A DNA stretch of 48,101 nt from Aureimonas sp. AU4. Its GTDB lineage: Bacteria; Pseudomonadota; Alphaproteobacteria; Rhizobiales; Rhizobiaceae. The stretch covers positions 1-48,101 of the forward strand of contig NZ_BBWK01000049.1 in assembly GCF_001463765.1 (NCBI RefSeq), written 5' to 3'. Made by a program: the position numbers and the translations under genes. Every line of letters begins with the position of its first letter. Position 1 is the stretch's first letter. Positions 17,708 to 26,487 of this stretch are shown here, one piece after another. The notes beneath the pieces were generated by a model. The model was not told the origin of the DNA. It worked only from the letters and a program-made list of their open reading frames with translations, and did not search any database.

Positions 17708-18964
17708 ATGAAGGCCGACGTCGTCGTCCTGGGGGCGGGAATCGTCGGCGTCTGCGCGGCCCTTCACCTCCAGACGCGCGGCCGGAGCGTCGCGCTGGTG
17801 GACAGGGCGGGACCCGGCGAGGGAACGAGCTACGGCAATGCCGGCCTGATCGAGCGCTCCAGCGTCGTGCCCTACGCCTTTCCGCGCAGCGTGCCGACGA
17901 TCCTGCGCTATGCCCTCAACCGTTCGTCGGACGTGCGCTACGACCCGCGCGACATCCTGCGCGCCGTGCCTTTCCTGTTTCGCTACTGGCGGCATTCCTC
18001 GCCGGGCAACCTCGCGGTCGCGGCCCGCGCGATGCTGCCGCTGATCGAGGCGAGCGTCGACGAGCACGACGCGCTGATCGAGGCGGCGGAGGCGGGCGAT
18101 CTCGTGCGCGCCGAGGGCTGGATCGCGGCGTATCGCGATCCGCGACGGTTCGAGCAGGAGGTGGCCGACGCGGCCGCACTCGCCCCTCACGGCCTGCGCC
18201 TGTCGGTCCTCGACAGCCCGGCCTTCGCCGCCCTCGAGCCGTCCGTGCGCACCGGCGATGGCGGCATCAGCGGCGCCCTCCACTGGCTCGATCCCAAGAC
18301 CGTGCGCGATCCCGGCGAGCTGACCAGGCGCTATGCCCGGCTTTTCGAGCGGCGCGGGGGCCGCATCCTGGTCGGCGATGCCGGGAGCCTGCATGCGTCG
18401 GGCCAGGGGTGGGCGGTCCGGACCGGAGGGGGAGAGGTCGCCGCGCCGGACGCGGTGGTCGCGCTCGGGCCTCAGTCCGACACGATCTTCCGGACGCTCG
18501 GCTACGCGATCCCGCTCGGCATCAAGCGCGGCTATCACCGCCACTTCACGCTGCCCGAGGGCGTGGCTCTGCGCCACGCGGTGGTGGACGAGGAAGCCGG
18601 CTACGTCCTGGCCCCCATGCGCCAGGGCGTCCGGTTGACGACGGGCGTGGAATTCGCCCGCTCCGACCGCCCGGCCGACGGCAGGCAGATCGCGCTGGCC
18701 GAGCGCAAGGCGCGGGAGATCCTCGATCTCGGCACGCCGGTCGAGGCGCACCCCTGGCTCGGACGCCGCCCCTGTCTGCCGGACATGCGCCCGGTGATCG
18801 GGCCGGCGCCCCGGCACCCCGGCCTGTGGTTCAGCTTTGGCCATGCCCATCACGGCCTGACGGTCGGGCCGGCCAGCGGTCGCCTCCTCGCCGAACTCAT
18901 GACCGGCGCCGAGCCTTTCGCCGATCCCGCGCCCTACCGCGCCGACCGCTTCGGTCCGCGCTGA
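17708..18964 (+). CDS. FAD-dependent D-amino-acid dehydrogenase-like oxidoreductase
   Basis: DAO-fold flavoenzyme, 418 residues, likely oxidising a D-amino acid or N-substituted amino acid to the 2-oxo acid. The N-terminal dinucleotide-binding motif is VVLGAGIVGVCAALHLQTRG (6-25), followed by GTSYGNAGLIERSSVVPYAFP, which matches the DadA family. The C-terminal FAD-contact region is WLGRRPCLPDMRPVIGPAPR and FSFGHAHHGLTVGPASGRLL. It follows the amino-acid binding protein by 58 bases on the same strand. The family also includes hydroxyproline-betaine and opine oxidase subunits, so the substrate is open. Confidence 0.85.
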   Translation: MKADVVVLGAGIVGVCAALHLQTRGRSVALVDRAGPGEGTSYGNAGLIERSSVVPYAFPRSVPTILRYALNRSSDVRYDPRDILRAVPFLFRYWRHSSPGNLAVAARAMLPLIEASVDEHDALIEAAEAGDLVRAEGWIAAYRDPRRFEQEVADAAALAPHGLRLSVLDSPAFAALEPSVRTGDGGISGALHWLDPKTVRDPGELTRRYARLFERRGGRILVGDAGSLHASGQGWAVRTGGGEVAAPDAVVALGPQSDTIFRTLGYAIPLGIKRGYHRHFTLPEGVALRHAVVDEEAGYVLAPMRQGVRLTTGVEFARSDRPADGRQIALAERKAREILDLGTPVEAHPWLGRRPCLPDMRPVIGPAPRHPGLWFSFGHAHHGLTVGPASGRLLAELMTGAEPFADPAPYRADRFGPR

Positions 18965-19029
18965 GACCATCGATTGCGCCGGCGCGCCGAACGCGGGATG
19001 ACCGGCTGGATTCACGGGAGGACGAAGCG

Positions 19030-20283
19030 ATGAACCCCATGCGACATGGCCGAACGGGTGGCCGGATCAAGGCGAGCGGCGCGGCGCTGGGCCTTGCCCT
19101 GCTTCTTCTCGTCCCCTCCCCCGCCCCGGCGCAGGACAAGGCGCCTGCCACAGGTTCCGAACGCATCGGCACGGTCGAGGAGATGTACGACGGCAAGCTG
19201 CTGCCGGACCAAGCCGTCTCGACCTATCGCAACATCGACAGGCTCTTTCCCACGCGCACGATCCGGGCGGGCGGGACGGTGCGCGAGCTGCCCCTCTCGG
19301 ACCGGTTGCTCGGCGAGGTGAGCGTCGCGGTCGGCGACGAGCGCTACGATCTCTACGACGTGATGGCGCTCGACAGCTTCACCGCTCTCCTGGTCCTGAA
19401 GGACGGGAAGATCGCCTTCGAGACTTACCAGCGCGGCAACACGCCGGAAACGCGCTGGATGTCGATGTCGGTGGCCAAATCCATCACATCGACGCTGGCC
19501 GCCATCGCGATCCGCGAGGGCAAGCTGCGGGGGCTGGACGCGCTCGTGACCGATCACGTGCCGGCATTGAAGGGCAGCGCCTACGAGGGCGTCACCTTGC
19601 GCGACGTCCTGATGATGAGTTCGGGCGTCCGCTGGAACGAGACCTATACCGACCCGGCCTCCGACCGGCGGGCGCTGCTGCGCGCGCAGATCGGGCAGGA
19701 GCCGGGGTCGGCGATGCGCCTGATGGCCGGCCTGCCGCGCGCCGCCGAGCCCGGCACCGTGAACACCTACTCCACCGGCGAGACGCAGGTCCTGGGCGAG
19801 ATGGTGCGCGGGGCGGTCGGCAAGCCGCTCGCCGAGTACCTGTCGGAGAAGGTCTGGGTTCCCTACGGCATGGAAAGCGATGCCACGTGGTGGCTGGACT
19901 CGCCCGGCGGCTCCGAGATCGGCGGCAGTGGGATCAGCGCGACGCTGCGCGACTACGCCCGCTTCGGCCAGTTCTTCCTGGACGAGGGGCGGATCGGCGA
20001 AACCTCGATCCTGCCGGAGAACTGGACGCGCGAGGCCACGCAGCCGACCGCGCTGAAGGACGGCAAGCCGCTCGACTACGGCTACATGTGGTGGACCGGC
20101 TGGACGGAAGGGGCGATGCGCGACAAGGCCTATGCGGCGGTCGGCATCCACGGGCAGAACATCTACATCAACCCGGCGCGGCGCGTGGTGATCGTCACCT
20201 TCGGCGCCCAGCCCAAGCCCACCGGCAAGGAGCCGGTCGACCCCATGCTCTTCTTCGACGCGGTGGCCGAGGCGCTGGACTGA
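19030..20283 (+). CDS. Secreted serine hydrolase of the beta-lactamase class C / NylB family
   Basis: Serine hydrolase, 417 residues, with a signal peptide ending near PAPAQ (35). The catalytic triad motifs are visible: Ser147-x-x-Lys150 in SMSVAKSIT, Tyr247 in NTYSTGE and a late GIHGQN segment in place of the KTG box. The spacing resembles 6-aminohexanoate-dimer hydrolase and esterase members rather than true beta-lactamases. I chose the ATG at 19030 with GGAGG eight bases upstream; earlier codons in the frame overlap the preceding gene. It may hydrolyse esters, amides or D-amino peptides in the periplasm. Confidence 0.85.
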   Translation: MNPMRHGRTGGRIKASGAALGLALLLLVPSPAPAQDKAPATGSERIGTVEEMYDGKLLPDQAVSTYRNIDRLFPTRTIRAGGTVRELPLSDRLLGEVSVAVGDERYDLYDVMALDSFTALLVLKDGKIAFETYQRGNTPETRWMSMSVAKSITSTLAAIAIREGKLRGLDALVTDHVPALKGSAYEGVTLRDVLMMSSGVRWNETYTDPASDRRALLRAQIGQEPGSAMRLMAGLPRAAEPGTVNTYSTGETQVLGEMVRGAVGKPLAEYLSEKVWVPYGMESDATWWLDSPGGSEIGGSGISATLRDYARFGQFFLDEGRIGETSILPENWTREATQPTALKDGKPLDYGYMWWTGWTEGAMRDKAYAAVGIHGQNIYINPARRVVIVTFGAQPKPTGKEPVDPMLFFDAVAEALD

Positions 20284-20300
20284 AGACCCGTCGTCGGGCG

Positions 20301-21143
20301 TCAGGCCGCCGTGGAATCCCCGGCGGCCTTCAGCAGCGCCTCGATTCGCCGGGCCGTCTCGGGCGAGGCGGCGTTGTAGACGATCATGCCCAGATCCGGC
20401 CGGCCATCCACCGAGAAGGCGGAGAATTCCAGCTCGAGCAGTCCGTGCTCGGGATGGCGCAGGCATTTCACCCCGTCCGAGTGACCGGACACGTCGTTGT
20501 CGCGCCAGAGCGAGGCGAACTCGGGGCTGAGCTGCGACAACTCCTCCACCAACCGCTCGATCTCGGTCCGCGCGCCCGCGCGCGCCGCCTCGGCCCGGAA
20601 GGCGCCCACCACGTAGCGCGCGACGGCGAGCCAGTCCGACTGCGCGGCCTTGACGCGCGAGTTGGTGAACATGAGGCGCAGGATGTTGCGCTGCTCGCGC
20701 GGCAGCTTGCCGTAGTCGGTGAGAAGCGCGGCGGCCGCCCGGTTCCAGGCCACCACGTCCCAGGTCGCCGTCTTGACGATGGCGGGACTCGACGGGAAGG
20801 CGTCGAGGACCCTTTGAAGCCGTGGGGTGACGGTGTCACAGGCGCTGTAGGAGGCGGCCGCTGGCGGGCGGCCGAGCCCGAGAACGAAGAGATGCTCGCG
20901 TTCGGGCTCGGTCAGCATCAGCCCCCTGGCGATGCGATCGAGGACGTCCGCCGAGGGCGCGCCGCCCCTTCCCTGCTCGAGCCACGTGTACCAGGTCGGC
21001 GAGATGTTGGCGCGAAGCGCCACCTCCTCGCGGCGCAACCCTTGCGTACGGCGGCGCCCGCCGAAGCCGAACGAGGCGGGGTCCATGCGCGTGCGCCGGT
21101 TCTTCAGGAAGGTGCCGAGGGCGTTGTCGGACGTCTTGGACAT
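20301..21143 (-). CDS. XRE-family regulator with MmyB-like ligand domain
   Basis: Transcription factor, 280 residues. The N-terminal helix-turn-helix covers about residues 12-75, with the typical TQGLRREEVALRANISPTWY and LEQGRGGAPSADVLDRIARG. The C-terminal MmyB-like domain (about 100-270), with WDVVAWNRAAAALLTDY and LRHPEHGLLELEFSAFSVDG, is thought to bind fatty-acid-like ligands in structurally studied members. It is divergent from the NAD-binding reductase at 21241, and regulators of this type often control an adjacent short-chain reductase. Its stop is 17 bases from the convergent hydrolase stop. Confidence 0.9.
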   Translation of the reverse strand: MSKTSDNALGTFLKNRRTRMDPASFGFGGRRRTQGLRREEVALRANISPTWYTWLEQGRGGAPSADVLDRIARGLMLTEPEREHLFVLGLGRPPAAASYSACDTVTPRLQRVLDAFPSSPAIVKTATWDVVAWNRAAAALLTDYGKLPREQRNILRLMFTNSRVKAAQSDWLAVARYVVGAFRAEAARAGARTEIERLVEELSQLSPEFASLWRDNDVSGHSDGVKCLRHPEHGLLELEFSAFSVDGRPDLGMIVYNAASPETARRIEALLKAAGDSTAA

Positions 21144-21149
21144 GGCGAG

Positions 21150-21192
21150 CCTGTTAGCACCTATACCAGGATAAGGTCACTACTTTAACAGG
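21150..21192. promoter_or_regulatory. Split inverted repeat in XRE/reductase divergent promoter
   Basis: CCTGTTA (21150-21156) and TAACAGG (21186-21192) are perfect complementary arms 29 bases apart, spanning most of the 97-base divergent region. One arm is next to the regulator's start codon, where occupancy would block its own expression. Plausible paired half-sites for the adjacent XRE regulator. Confidence 0.4.
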
Positions 21193-21240
21193 ATCGAGAA
21201 CGGGAGGAAGACGGGCCTCGAATTCATCTCGGAGGCTTTC

Positions 21241-22146
21241 ATGCGTATCTTCCTCACGGGCGCGACCGGCTTCATCGGCTCGCGCGTCGTTCCCGAGCTT
21301 CTGGTCGCCGGCCACGAGGTGCTGGGACTCACCCGCTCCGAGGCCGGCGAGCGGGCGCTGGTCGCGGCCGGCGTCGAGCCCTATCGCGGCACGCTCGAGG
21401 ATCCCGACGGCCTGCGCGCGGGCGCGCAAAAGGCCGACGCCGTGATCCACACGGCGTTCGACCACGATTTCAGCCACTTCGTCGCCAACTGCGAGAAGGA
21501 CCGCCGCGTCGTCACGGCGATCGGCTCGGCGCTGCGCGGCTCGGACCGCCCGTTCCTCGTCACCTCGGGCGTCAACATCGGCAGTGCGGGACCCGGCCAG
21601 CCGGCGCTGGAAAGCATCTTCAGCACGAGCCATCCGATCCCCCGGATCGCGACCGAGGAGGCGGCCAACGCGCTCCTGGAGGCCGGCGTCGACGTGCGTA
21701 TCGTGCGCCTCCCCCAAGTGCATGACCCGGTGAAGCAGGGTCTCGTCACGCCGTTCATCGACACCGCACGCGAGAAGGGGTTCGTCGGCTATGTCGGCGA
21801 AGGCCACAATCGCTGGGCGGCCGCGCCCGTCGGCGATGTCGCCCGGCTCTACGTGCTGGCGCTGGAGCGCGGCCGACGCGGCGCACGTTACCACGCGGTC
21901 GCCGAGGAGGGCGTGGCGATGCGCGAGATCGCCGAGACCGTCGGCGCCGGCCTCGATCTGCCGGTGCGCTCGATCCCGGCCGAGGAGGCGCCGGCCTATT
22001 TCGGCTGGATGACGGCCTTCGCCGGCCTCGACATGACCGCCTCGAGCGCCTGGACGCGCGGGGAACTCGGCTGGCAGCCGACGGGACCCGGCCTGATCGA
22101 GGACCTGCGGGCGATGAACTACGCCGCGCCCGCGGCGGCGGCCTGA
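21241..22146 (+). CDS. NAD(P)-binding extended SDR / epimerase-like reductase
   Basis: Extended short-chain dehydrogenase (NmrA/epimerase type), 301 residues. The N-terminal GATGFIG (7-13) is the extended-SDR cofactor motif, with RSEAGERAL after the second strand. There is no clear YxxxK catalytic pair: the usual position reads in the IPRIATEEAANALLEAGV region, where Tyr is absent. It may therefore bind cofactor without classical SDR chemistry. This subgroup is commonly found beside XRE/MmyB or TetR regulators, as here. GGAGG lies upstream of the ATG. The physiological substrate is unknown. Confidence 0.85.
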   Translation: MRIFLTGATGFIGSRVVPELLVAGHEVLGLTRSEAGERALVAAGVEPYRGTLEDPDGLRAGAQKADAVIHTAFDHDFSHFVANCEKDRRVVTAIGSALRGSDRPFLVTSGVNIGSAGPGQPALESIFSTSHPIPRIATEEAANALLEAGVDVRIVRLPQVHDPVKQGLVTPFIDTAREKGFVGYVGEGHNRWAAAPVGDVARLYVLALERGRRGARYHAVAEEGVAMREIAETVGAGLDLPVRSIPAEEAPAYFGWMTAFAGLDMTASSAWTRGELGWQPTGPGLIEDLRAMNYAAPAAAA

Positions 22147-22161
22147 CCGGGCTCTGCGCCG

Positions 22162-24477
22162 CTACCGGCGCTTGCGGGCGGCGGCGGCGAGCGCCGCGGC
22201 CATGGCGCCCTCGCCGCGCGGCGGCTCGCTCCGGCCGGGTGCGGCGGCAGCGCGCGGCGTGTCCTGCGGCCTGCCGCGGCCCTCGCCCCGGGACGCGGCA
22301 TCGGGCATCTCGCTGCGCATGGTGAGCGAGATGCGCTTGCGCTTCACGTCGACCTCCACCACCCGCACGCGCACGACCTGCCCCGCGCGCACGACCTCGG
22401 CGGGGTCGCGCACGAAGCGGTCGGCGAGCTGCGAGACGTGGACGAGCCCGTCCTGGTGGACGCCGATGTCGACAAAGGCGCCGAAGGCCGCGACGTTGGT
22501 GACCGTGCCTTCCAAGCTCATGCCGGGCCTGAGGTCGGTGATCTCGTTGACCCCGTCGGCGAAGGCCGCCGTGCGGAAGGCGGGACGCGGGTCGCGGCCG
22601 GGCTTCTCCAGCTCCGCGATGATGTCGCGCACGGTCGGCACGCCGAAGCCCTCGCCGGTGAAGCGCTCCGGCTCCAGCGTGCGCAGCGCGGCCGGGTCGC
22701 GCATGACCGTCGCGACGTCCTTGCCCAGCGCCGCGACGATGCGCCGGGCCACGGGATAGGCTTCCGGGTGAACCGCCGAGGCGTCGAGCGGCTCCGTGCC
22801 GTTCGCGATGCGCAGGAAGCCGGCGCACTGCTCGAAGGCCTTGGGGCCGAGGCGCGGCACGTCGAGAAGCTTGCGGCGCGAGGGGAACGGCCCCTTGCTG
22901 TCGCGATGGGCGACGATCGCCTCGGCGAGCGAGGGACCGAGCCCCGCAACGCGCGAGAGCAGCGCGGCGGAGGCCGTGTTGAGATCGACGCCGACCGCGT
23001 TCACCGCGTCCTCGACCACGGCATCGAGCGCCCGGGACAGGCGGCCCTGGTCGACGTCGTGCTGGTACTGGCCGACGCCGATCGCCTTGGGGTCGACCTT
23101 GATGAGTTCCGAAAGCGGGTCCTGCAGGCGGCGCGCGATCGAGACGGCCCCCCGGATCGTCACGTCGACGTCCGGCATCTCGCGGGACGCGAGCTCGGAG
23201 GCCGAGTAGACCGAGGCGCCGGCTTCCGACACCACGACCTTGGCCGGCTTTTGGCCCGGCAGCGCCTTGATGACGCCCTCCGCCAGCTGCTCGGTCTCGC
23301 GGCTCGCCGTGCCGTTGCCGATGGCGACGAGCTCCACCGCGTGGCGCGCGATCAGCTCGGCGAGCCGGGCGGAGGCCCCGGCCACGTCGTTGCGCGGCTG
23401 GAACGGATAGACCGTCGCGCTGTCGACGAGGCGGCCCGTCGCATCCACCACGGCAACCTTCACCCCGGTGCGGATGCCGGGGTCGAGGCCCATCGTCGCC
23501 TTGGCGCCGGCGGGCGCGGCGAGCAGGAGGTCCTTGAGGTTGCGCGAGAAGACGCGGATCGCCTCGCCGTCGGCGCCCTCCTTCAGCGTCGCCATCATCT
23601 CCGTGGTGAGGCCGGGGCGCAGCTTCTGCCGCCAGGCCCAGCGCGCGACGGACAGGAGCCACGCGTCGGCGGCTCCGCCGCCATGGGTGCGCACGTTCGC
23701 ATGGCGCGCGATCATCGCCTCGACCGGCTTCACGGGGCTCGCGTCCTCGGCATCGACCTCGACGTCCACCGTGACGACGCCCTCGCGCTCGGCCCGCAGG
23801 AGAGCCAGCACGCGGTGGCTCGGCGCCCCGGCCCATTTCTCGGCATGGTCGAAATAGTCCGAGAACTTGGCGCCCGCCTCCTCCTTGCCGGGCACGACAC
23901 GGGCGCGGACCTGCGCCTTGGCGACGAGATGGCGGCGGATCTCGCCGACCAGCGCCGGGTTCTCCGCCAGCCCCTCGGCCACGATGTCGCGCGCGCCCTC
24001 GAGCGCGGCCTTGGCGTCCGGCACCTCCGGCGACAGGAAGCTCGCGGCCAGCGCGGTGGGATCGACGCCGCGGTCGGCCAGGATACGCTCGGCGAGCGGT
24101 CCCAGCCCCCGCTCGCGCGCCGCCATCGCCCGGTTGCGGCGCTTCGGGCGATAGGGAAGATAGACGTCCTCGAGCTCGACCCGCGTCGCAGCGCGCCGGA
24201 TCGCGGCCTCGAGATCGGGCGTCAGCTTGTCCTGCTCGCGCACGGAGCGCAGCACCGCCAGGCGCCGCGCCTCGAGGTCGCGCAGGGCGCCGAGCCGCGC
24301 CTCCAGCGTGCGCAGCTGCGCGTCGTCGAGGCCGCCCGTCGCCTCCTTGCGGTAGCGCGCCACGAAGGGAACCCTCGCGCCGCCGTCGAGGAGCTCCACG
24401 GCGGCCGCGACCTGACGGGGCGTCGCCCCGATCTCGCGGGCGATCGTCGTCTCGATGGTGGGGCTGGCCGTGCTCAT
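22162..24477 (-). CDS. tex: Tex-type RNA-binding transcription accessory protein
   Basis: Highly conserved nucleic-acid-binding protein, 771 residues, the usual Tex length. Order: N-terminal helical region (IETTIAREIGATPRQVAAAV, VPFVARYRKEATGGLDD), a YqgF/RNase H-like domain (MGLDPGIRTGVKVAVVDATG), paired helix-hairpin-helix motifs (VDLNTASAALLSRVAGLGPS, KLLDVPRLGPKAFEQCAGFL) and a C-terminal S1 domain (GMSLEGTVTNVAAFGAFVDI). A basic Ala/Gly/Arg tail follows. I chose the ATG at 24477 with GAGG about six bases upstream; an in-frame start 24 codons earlier gives unconserved residues. The convergent reductase gene ends 15 bases away. Confidence 0.95.
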   Translation of the reverse strand: MSTASPTIETTIAREIGATPRQVAAAVELLDGGARVPFVARYRKEATGGLDDAQLRTLEARLGALRDLEARRLAVLRSVREQDKLTPDLEAAIRRAATRVELEDVYLPYRPKRRNRAMAARERGLGPLAERILADRGVDPTALAASFLSPEVPDAKAALEGARDIVAEGLAENPALVGEIRRHLVAKAQVRARVVPGKEEAGAKFSDYFDHAEKWAGAPSHRVLALLRAEREGVVTVDVEVDAEDASPVKPVEAMIARHANVRTHGGGAADAWLLSVARWAWRQKLRPGLTTEMMATLKEGADGEAIRVFSRNLKDLLLAAPAGAKATMGLDPGIRTGVKVAVVDATGRLVDSATVYPFQPRNDVAGASARLAELIARHAVELVAIGNGTASRETEQLAEGVIKALPGQKPAKVVVSEAGASVYSASELASREMPDVDVTIRGAVSIARRLQDPLSELIKVDPKAIGVGQYQHDVDQGRLSRALDAVVEDAVNAVGVDLNTASAALLSRVAGLGPSLAEAIVAHRDSKGPFPSRRKLLDVPRLGPKAFEQCAGFLRIANGTEPLDASAVHPEAYPVARRIVAALGKDVATVMRDPAALRTLEPERFTGEGFGVPTVRDIIAELEKPGRDPRPAFRTAAFADGVNEITDLRPGMSLEGTVTNVAAFGAFVDIGVHQDGLVHVSQLADRFVRDPAEVVRAGQVVRVRVVEVDVKRKRISLTMRSEMPDAASRGEGRGRPQDTPRAAAAPGRSEPPRGEGAMAAALAAAARKRR

Positions 24478-24559
24478 GGGGATCCTCGCGATGGGAAGAC
24501 GGGCTGTCGCCCTTCCGATCACCAGATGCAAGCGGCAAGTTGAGGGCACGGGCCCCGCG

Positions 24560-25510
24560 TCAGGCGAGACAGCGGTTGGCGGCCAGCGTCGCGCGCACCG
24601 CCTCCGCCAGCGGCGTGCGAGGCTCCTCGCCGAGCCGCGCCACGAGGCGCGCGTTGGTCATGCGCACCGGCCGGCGCCAGAGGTAGCGCATCTCCAGGAG
24701 CTCGCGCACGGTTTCGTTGAAGGGCGCGGCGAGGCGCAAGGCCCACCAGGGCAGCGGGCGGACCGGAACGGCCGGGGACCCGAGCGCCTCGACGATCGCC
24801 CCCGTCATCCGCGTGCCGTCCGCGTCCCAGTGCCCCTCCATGTGGAAGCGCTCGAAGCCGCCGAGTTCCCCCCTCTCGACAAGGCGCACCATGGTTTCTG
24901 CGACGTCGGGCAGATAAGCCCACTGGTGGCCGACGCCGCGCGCGGCGGGGTTGCGGATCGCGCGCGGGCGCCGGCCCGGCGGCACGAGCCCCTGCGCGAA
25001 CCAGCTGTTGCCGGCCTGGGGCCCGAAGAAGTCGCCCGCGCGCACGACGAGGACCTGCGTCTCGCCGGTCTGCGCCGCCTCGCGCAGCCGCCGCTCCATC
25101 TCGGCGCGGATGCGGCCCTTGCGCGTGGCGGGGTTCTGCGGCGCGTCCTCGCCGATCAGCGGAAAGGCGTCGGGGCCGTAGTTGTAGACCGTGCCAGGCA
25201 GAAGGATGCGCGCCCCGTTCGCGCGCGCCGCCGCGACCGTGTTGTCCAGCATCGGCAGGACGAGGCGGTCCCAGTCGCGGTAGCCCGGCGGGTTCACCGC
25301 ATGGACGACGAGCGCCGCCCCGCGCGCCGCCTGCAGGACGGCGCGGGCATCCATCGCGTCGCCCGCGACCGGCGCGACGCCGGCCGGCAGGCGCGCCATG
25401 CTGCCCTCGCGCGCCAGCGCCCGCACCGTCCATCCCGAGGCGAGAAGCCGCCGCGCGACCGCGCCGCCGATCCCGCCGCTCGCGCCCAGCACCAGAGCCG
25501 TCCGTTCCAT
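24560..25510 (-). CDS. NAD-dependent epimerase/dehydratase-family protein
   Basis: Extended SDR fold, 316 residues. The cofactor motif GASGGIGG lies at residues 8-15 and a catalytic-type pair is seen in LLPGTVYNYGPDA. The segments VRAGDFFGPQAGNSWFAQ and WAYLPDVAETMVRLVE are typical of NAD-dependent epimerases of unknown substrate. I chose the ATG at 25510, which has AGGAGGAGG five bases upstream; an earlier ATG would add eleven residues. It is divergent from a LysR regulator across 92 bases, so that regulator probably controls it. Confidence 0.82.
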   Translation of the reverse strand: MERTALVLGASGGIGGAVARRLLASGWTVRALAREGSMARLPAGVAPVAGDAMDARAVLQAARGAALVVHAVNPPGYRDWDRLVLPMLDNTVAAARANGARILLPGTVYNYGPDAFPLIGEDAPQNPATRKGRIRAEMERRLREAAQTGETQVLVVRAGDFFGPQAGNSWFAQGLVPPGRRPRAIRNPAARGVGHQWAYLPDVAETMVRLVERGELGGFERFHMEGHWDADGTRMTGAIVEALGSPAVPVRPLPWWALRLAAPFNETVRELLEMRYLWRRPVRMTNARLVARLGEEPRTPLAEAVRATLAANRCLA

Positions 25511-25549
25511 CGCTGCCTCCTCCTGATCGTGAGGCTGCAACATGGGCGG

Positions 25550-25586
25550 GATCGCCGCTCACCGAAATTGACGATATCCGGCGATC
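25550..25586. promoter_or_regulatory. Perfect inverted repeat in LysR/epimerase divergent promoter
   Basis: GATCGCCG (25550-25557) and CGGCGATC (25579-25586) are perfect eight-base arms with a 21-base spacer that holds an AT-rich ATTGACGATAT. The site ends 16 bases before the LysR start codon. Spacing and location suit binding by a LysR-type tetramer controlling both genes. Confidence 0.45.
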
Positions 25587-25602
25587 AGCTATAGAAAAAT
25601 CG

Positions 25603-26487
25603 ATGAACTCCGAACCGAGCTGGGACCTTTACCGCAGCTTCGCCGCCGTTCTCGACGAGGGGTCGCTTTCGGGCGCCGCTCGGCGGCTCGGCCTCACGCA
25701 GCCGAGCGTCTCGCGCCATGTCGAGATGCTGGAGCGGGCGGTCGGCGGGGCGCTCTTCGTGCGCTCGCAGCGCGGCCTGTCGCCGACCGACCGGGCGCTC
25801 GCGCTCGCGCCCTATGCGCGCGAGATGCTGACCACCGCCGCCGCGCTTCGGCGCACCGCCTCGGCGGAGCCCGGCGCGGTCGCGGGCACGGTGCGCGTCA
25901 CCGCCAGCGAGGTCATGGCGCTGGAGCGGCTGCCGCCGGTTCTGGCGGAACTCCGGCGGCGCCATCCCGATCTCGGCATCGAGCTCGTGCCCACCAACGC
26001 GCTCGACGACCTCCTCCAGCGCCGGGCCGACATCGCGCTGCGCATGGTGGATCCGGAGCAGAAATCGCTGCTGGCTCGCCGGCTCGGCAGCGTGGAGCTG
26101 GGTCTTCATGCCCGGCGCGACTATCTCGAGCGGCGCGGGACGCCCGCGACCCTTGCCGATCTCGCCGGCCACGACCTGATCGGGCCGGACAACGAGGCGC
26201 CGGGCGTGCAGGCGATGCTGGACCTCCTGCCGGGCCTGCGGCGCGAGAGCTTCGCGCTCCGCACCGACAGCCACGTCGCGCAGCTCGCCGCGATCCGCGC
26301 CGGCTTCGGCATCGGCGTCTGCCAGGTCGCGCTCGCGATGCGGGATCCCGGCCTCGTCCGGGTCCTGCCCGACGCCTTCGCACCCGCCCTGCCCCTGTGG
26401 ATCGCGATGCACGAGAACCTGCGCGAGGTGGCCCGCTGCCGCGCCGTCTTCGATGCGTTGGCCGCCGCCTTCACCAGCCGTAGCTGA
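25603..26487 (+). CDS. LysR-family transcriptional regulator
   Basis: LysR-type regulator, 294 residues. The winged helix-turn-helix covers LYRSFAAVLDEGSLSGAARR and LGLTQPSVSRHVEMLERAVG. The C-terminal periplasmic-binding-like effector domain begins near GTVRVTASEVMALERLPPVL. It most resembles the group that regulates adjacent oxidoreductases. Its 3' end overlaps the 3' end of the convergent second curlin gene by 17 bases (26471-26487). Confidence 0.92.
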   Translation: MNSEPSWDLYRSFAAVLDEGSLSGAARRLGLTQPSVSRHVEMLERAVGGALFVRSQRGLSPTDRALALAPYAREMLTTAAALRRTASAEPGAVAGTVRVTASEVMALERLPPVLAELRRRHPDLGIELVPTNALDDLLQRRADIALRMVDPEQKSLLARRLGSVELGLHARRDYLERRGTPATLADLAGHDLIGPDNEAPGVQAMLDLLPGLRRESFALRTDSHVAQLAAIRAGFGIGVCQVALAMRDPGLVRVLPDAFAPALPLWIAMHENLREVARCRAVFDALAAAFTSRS

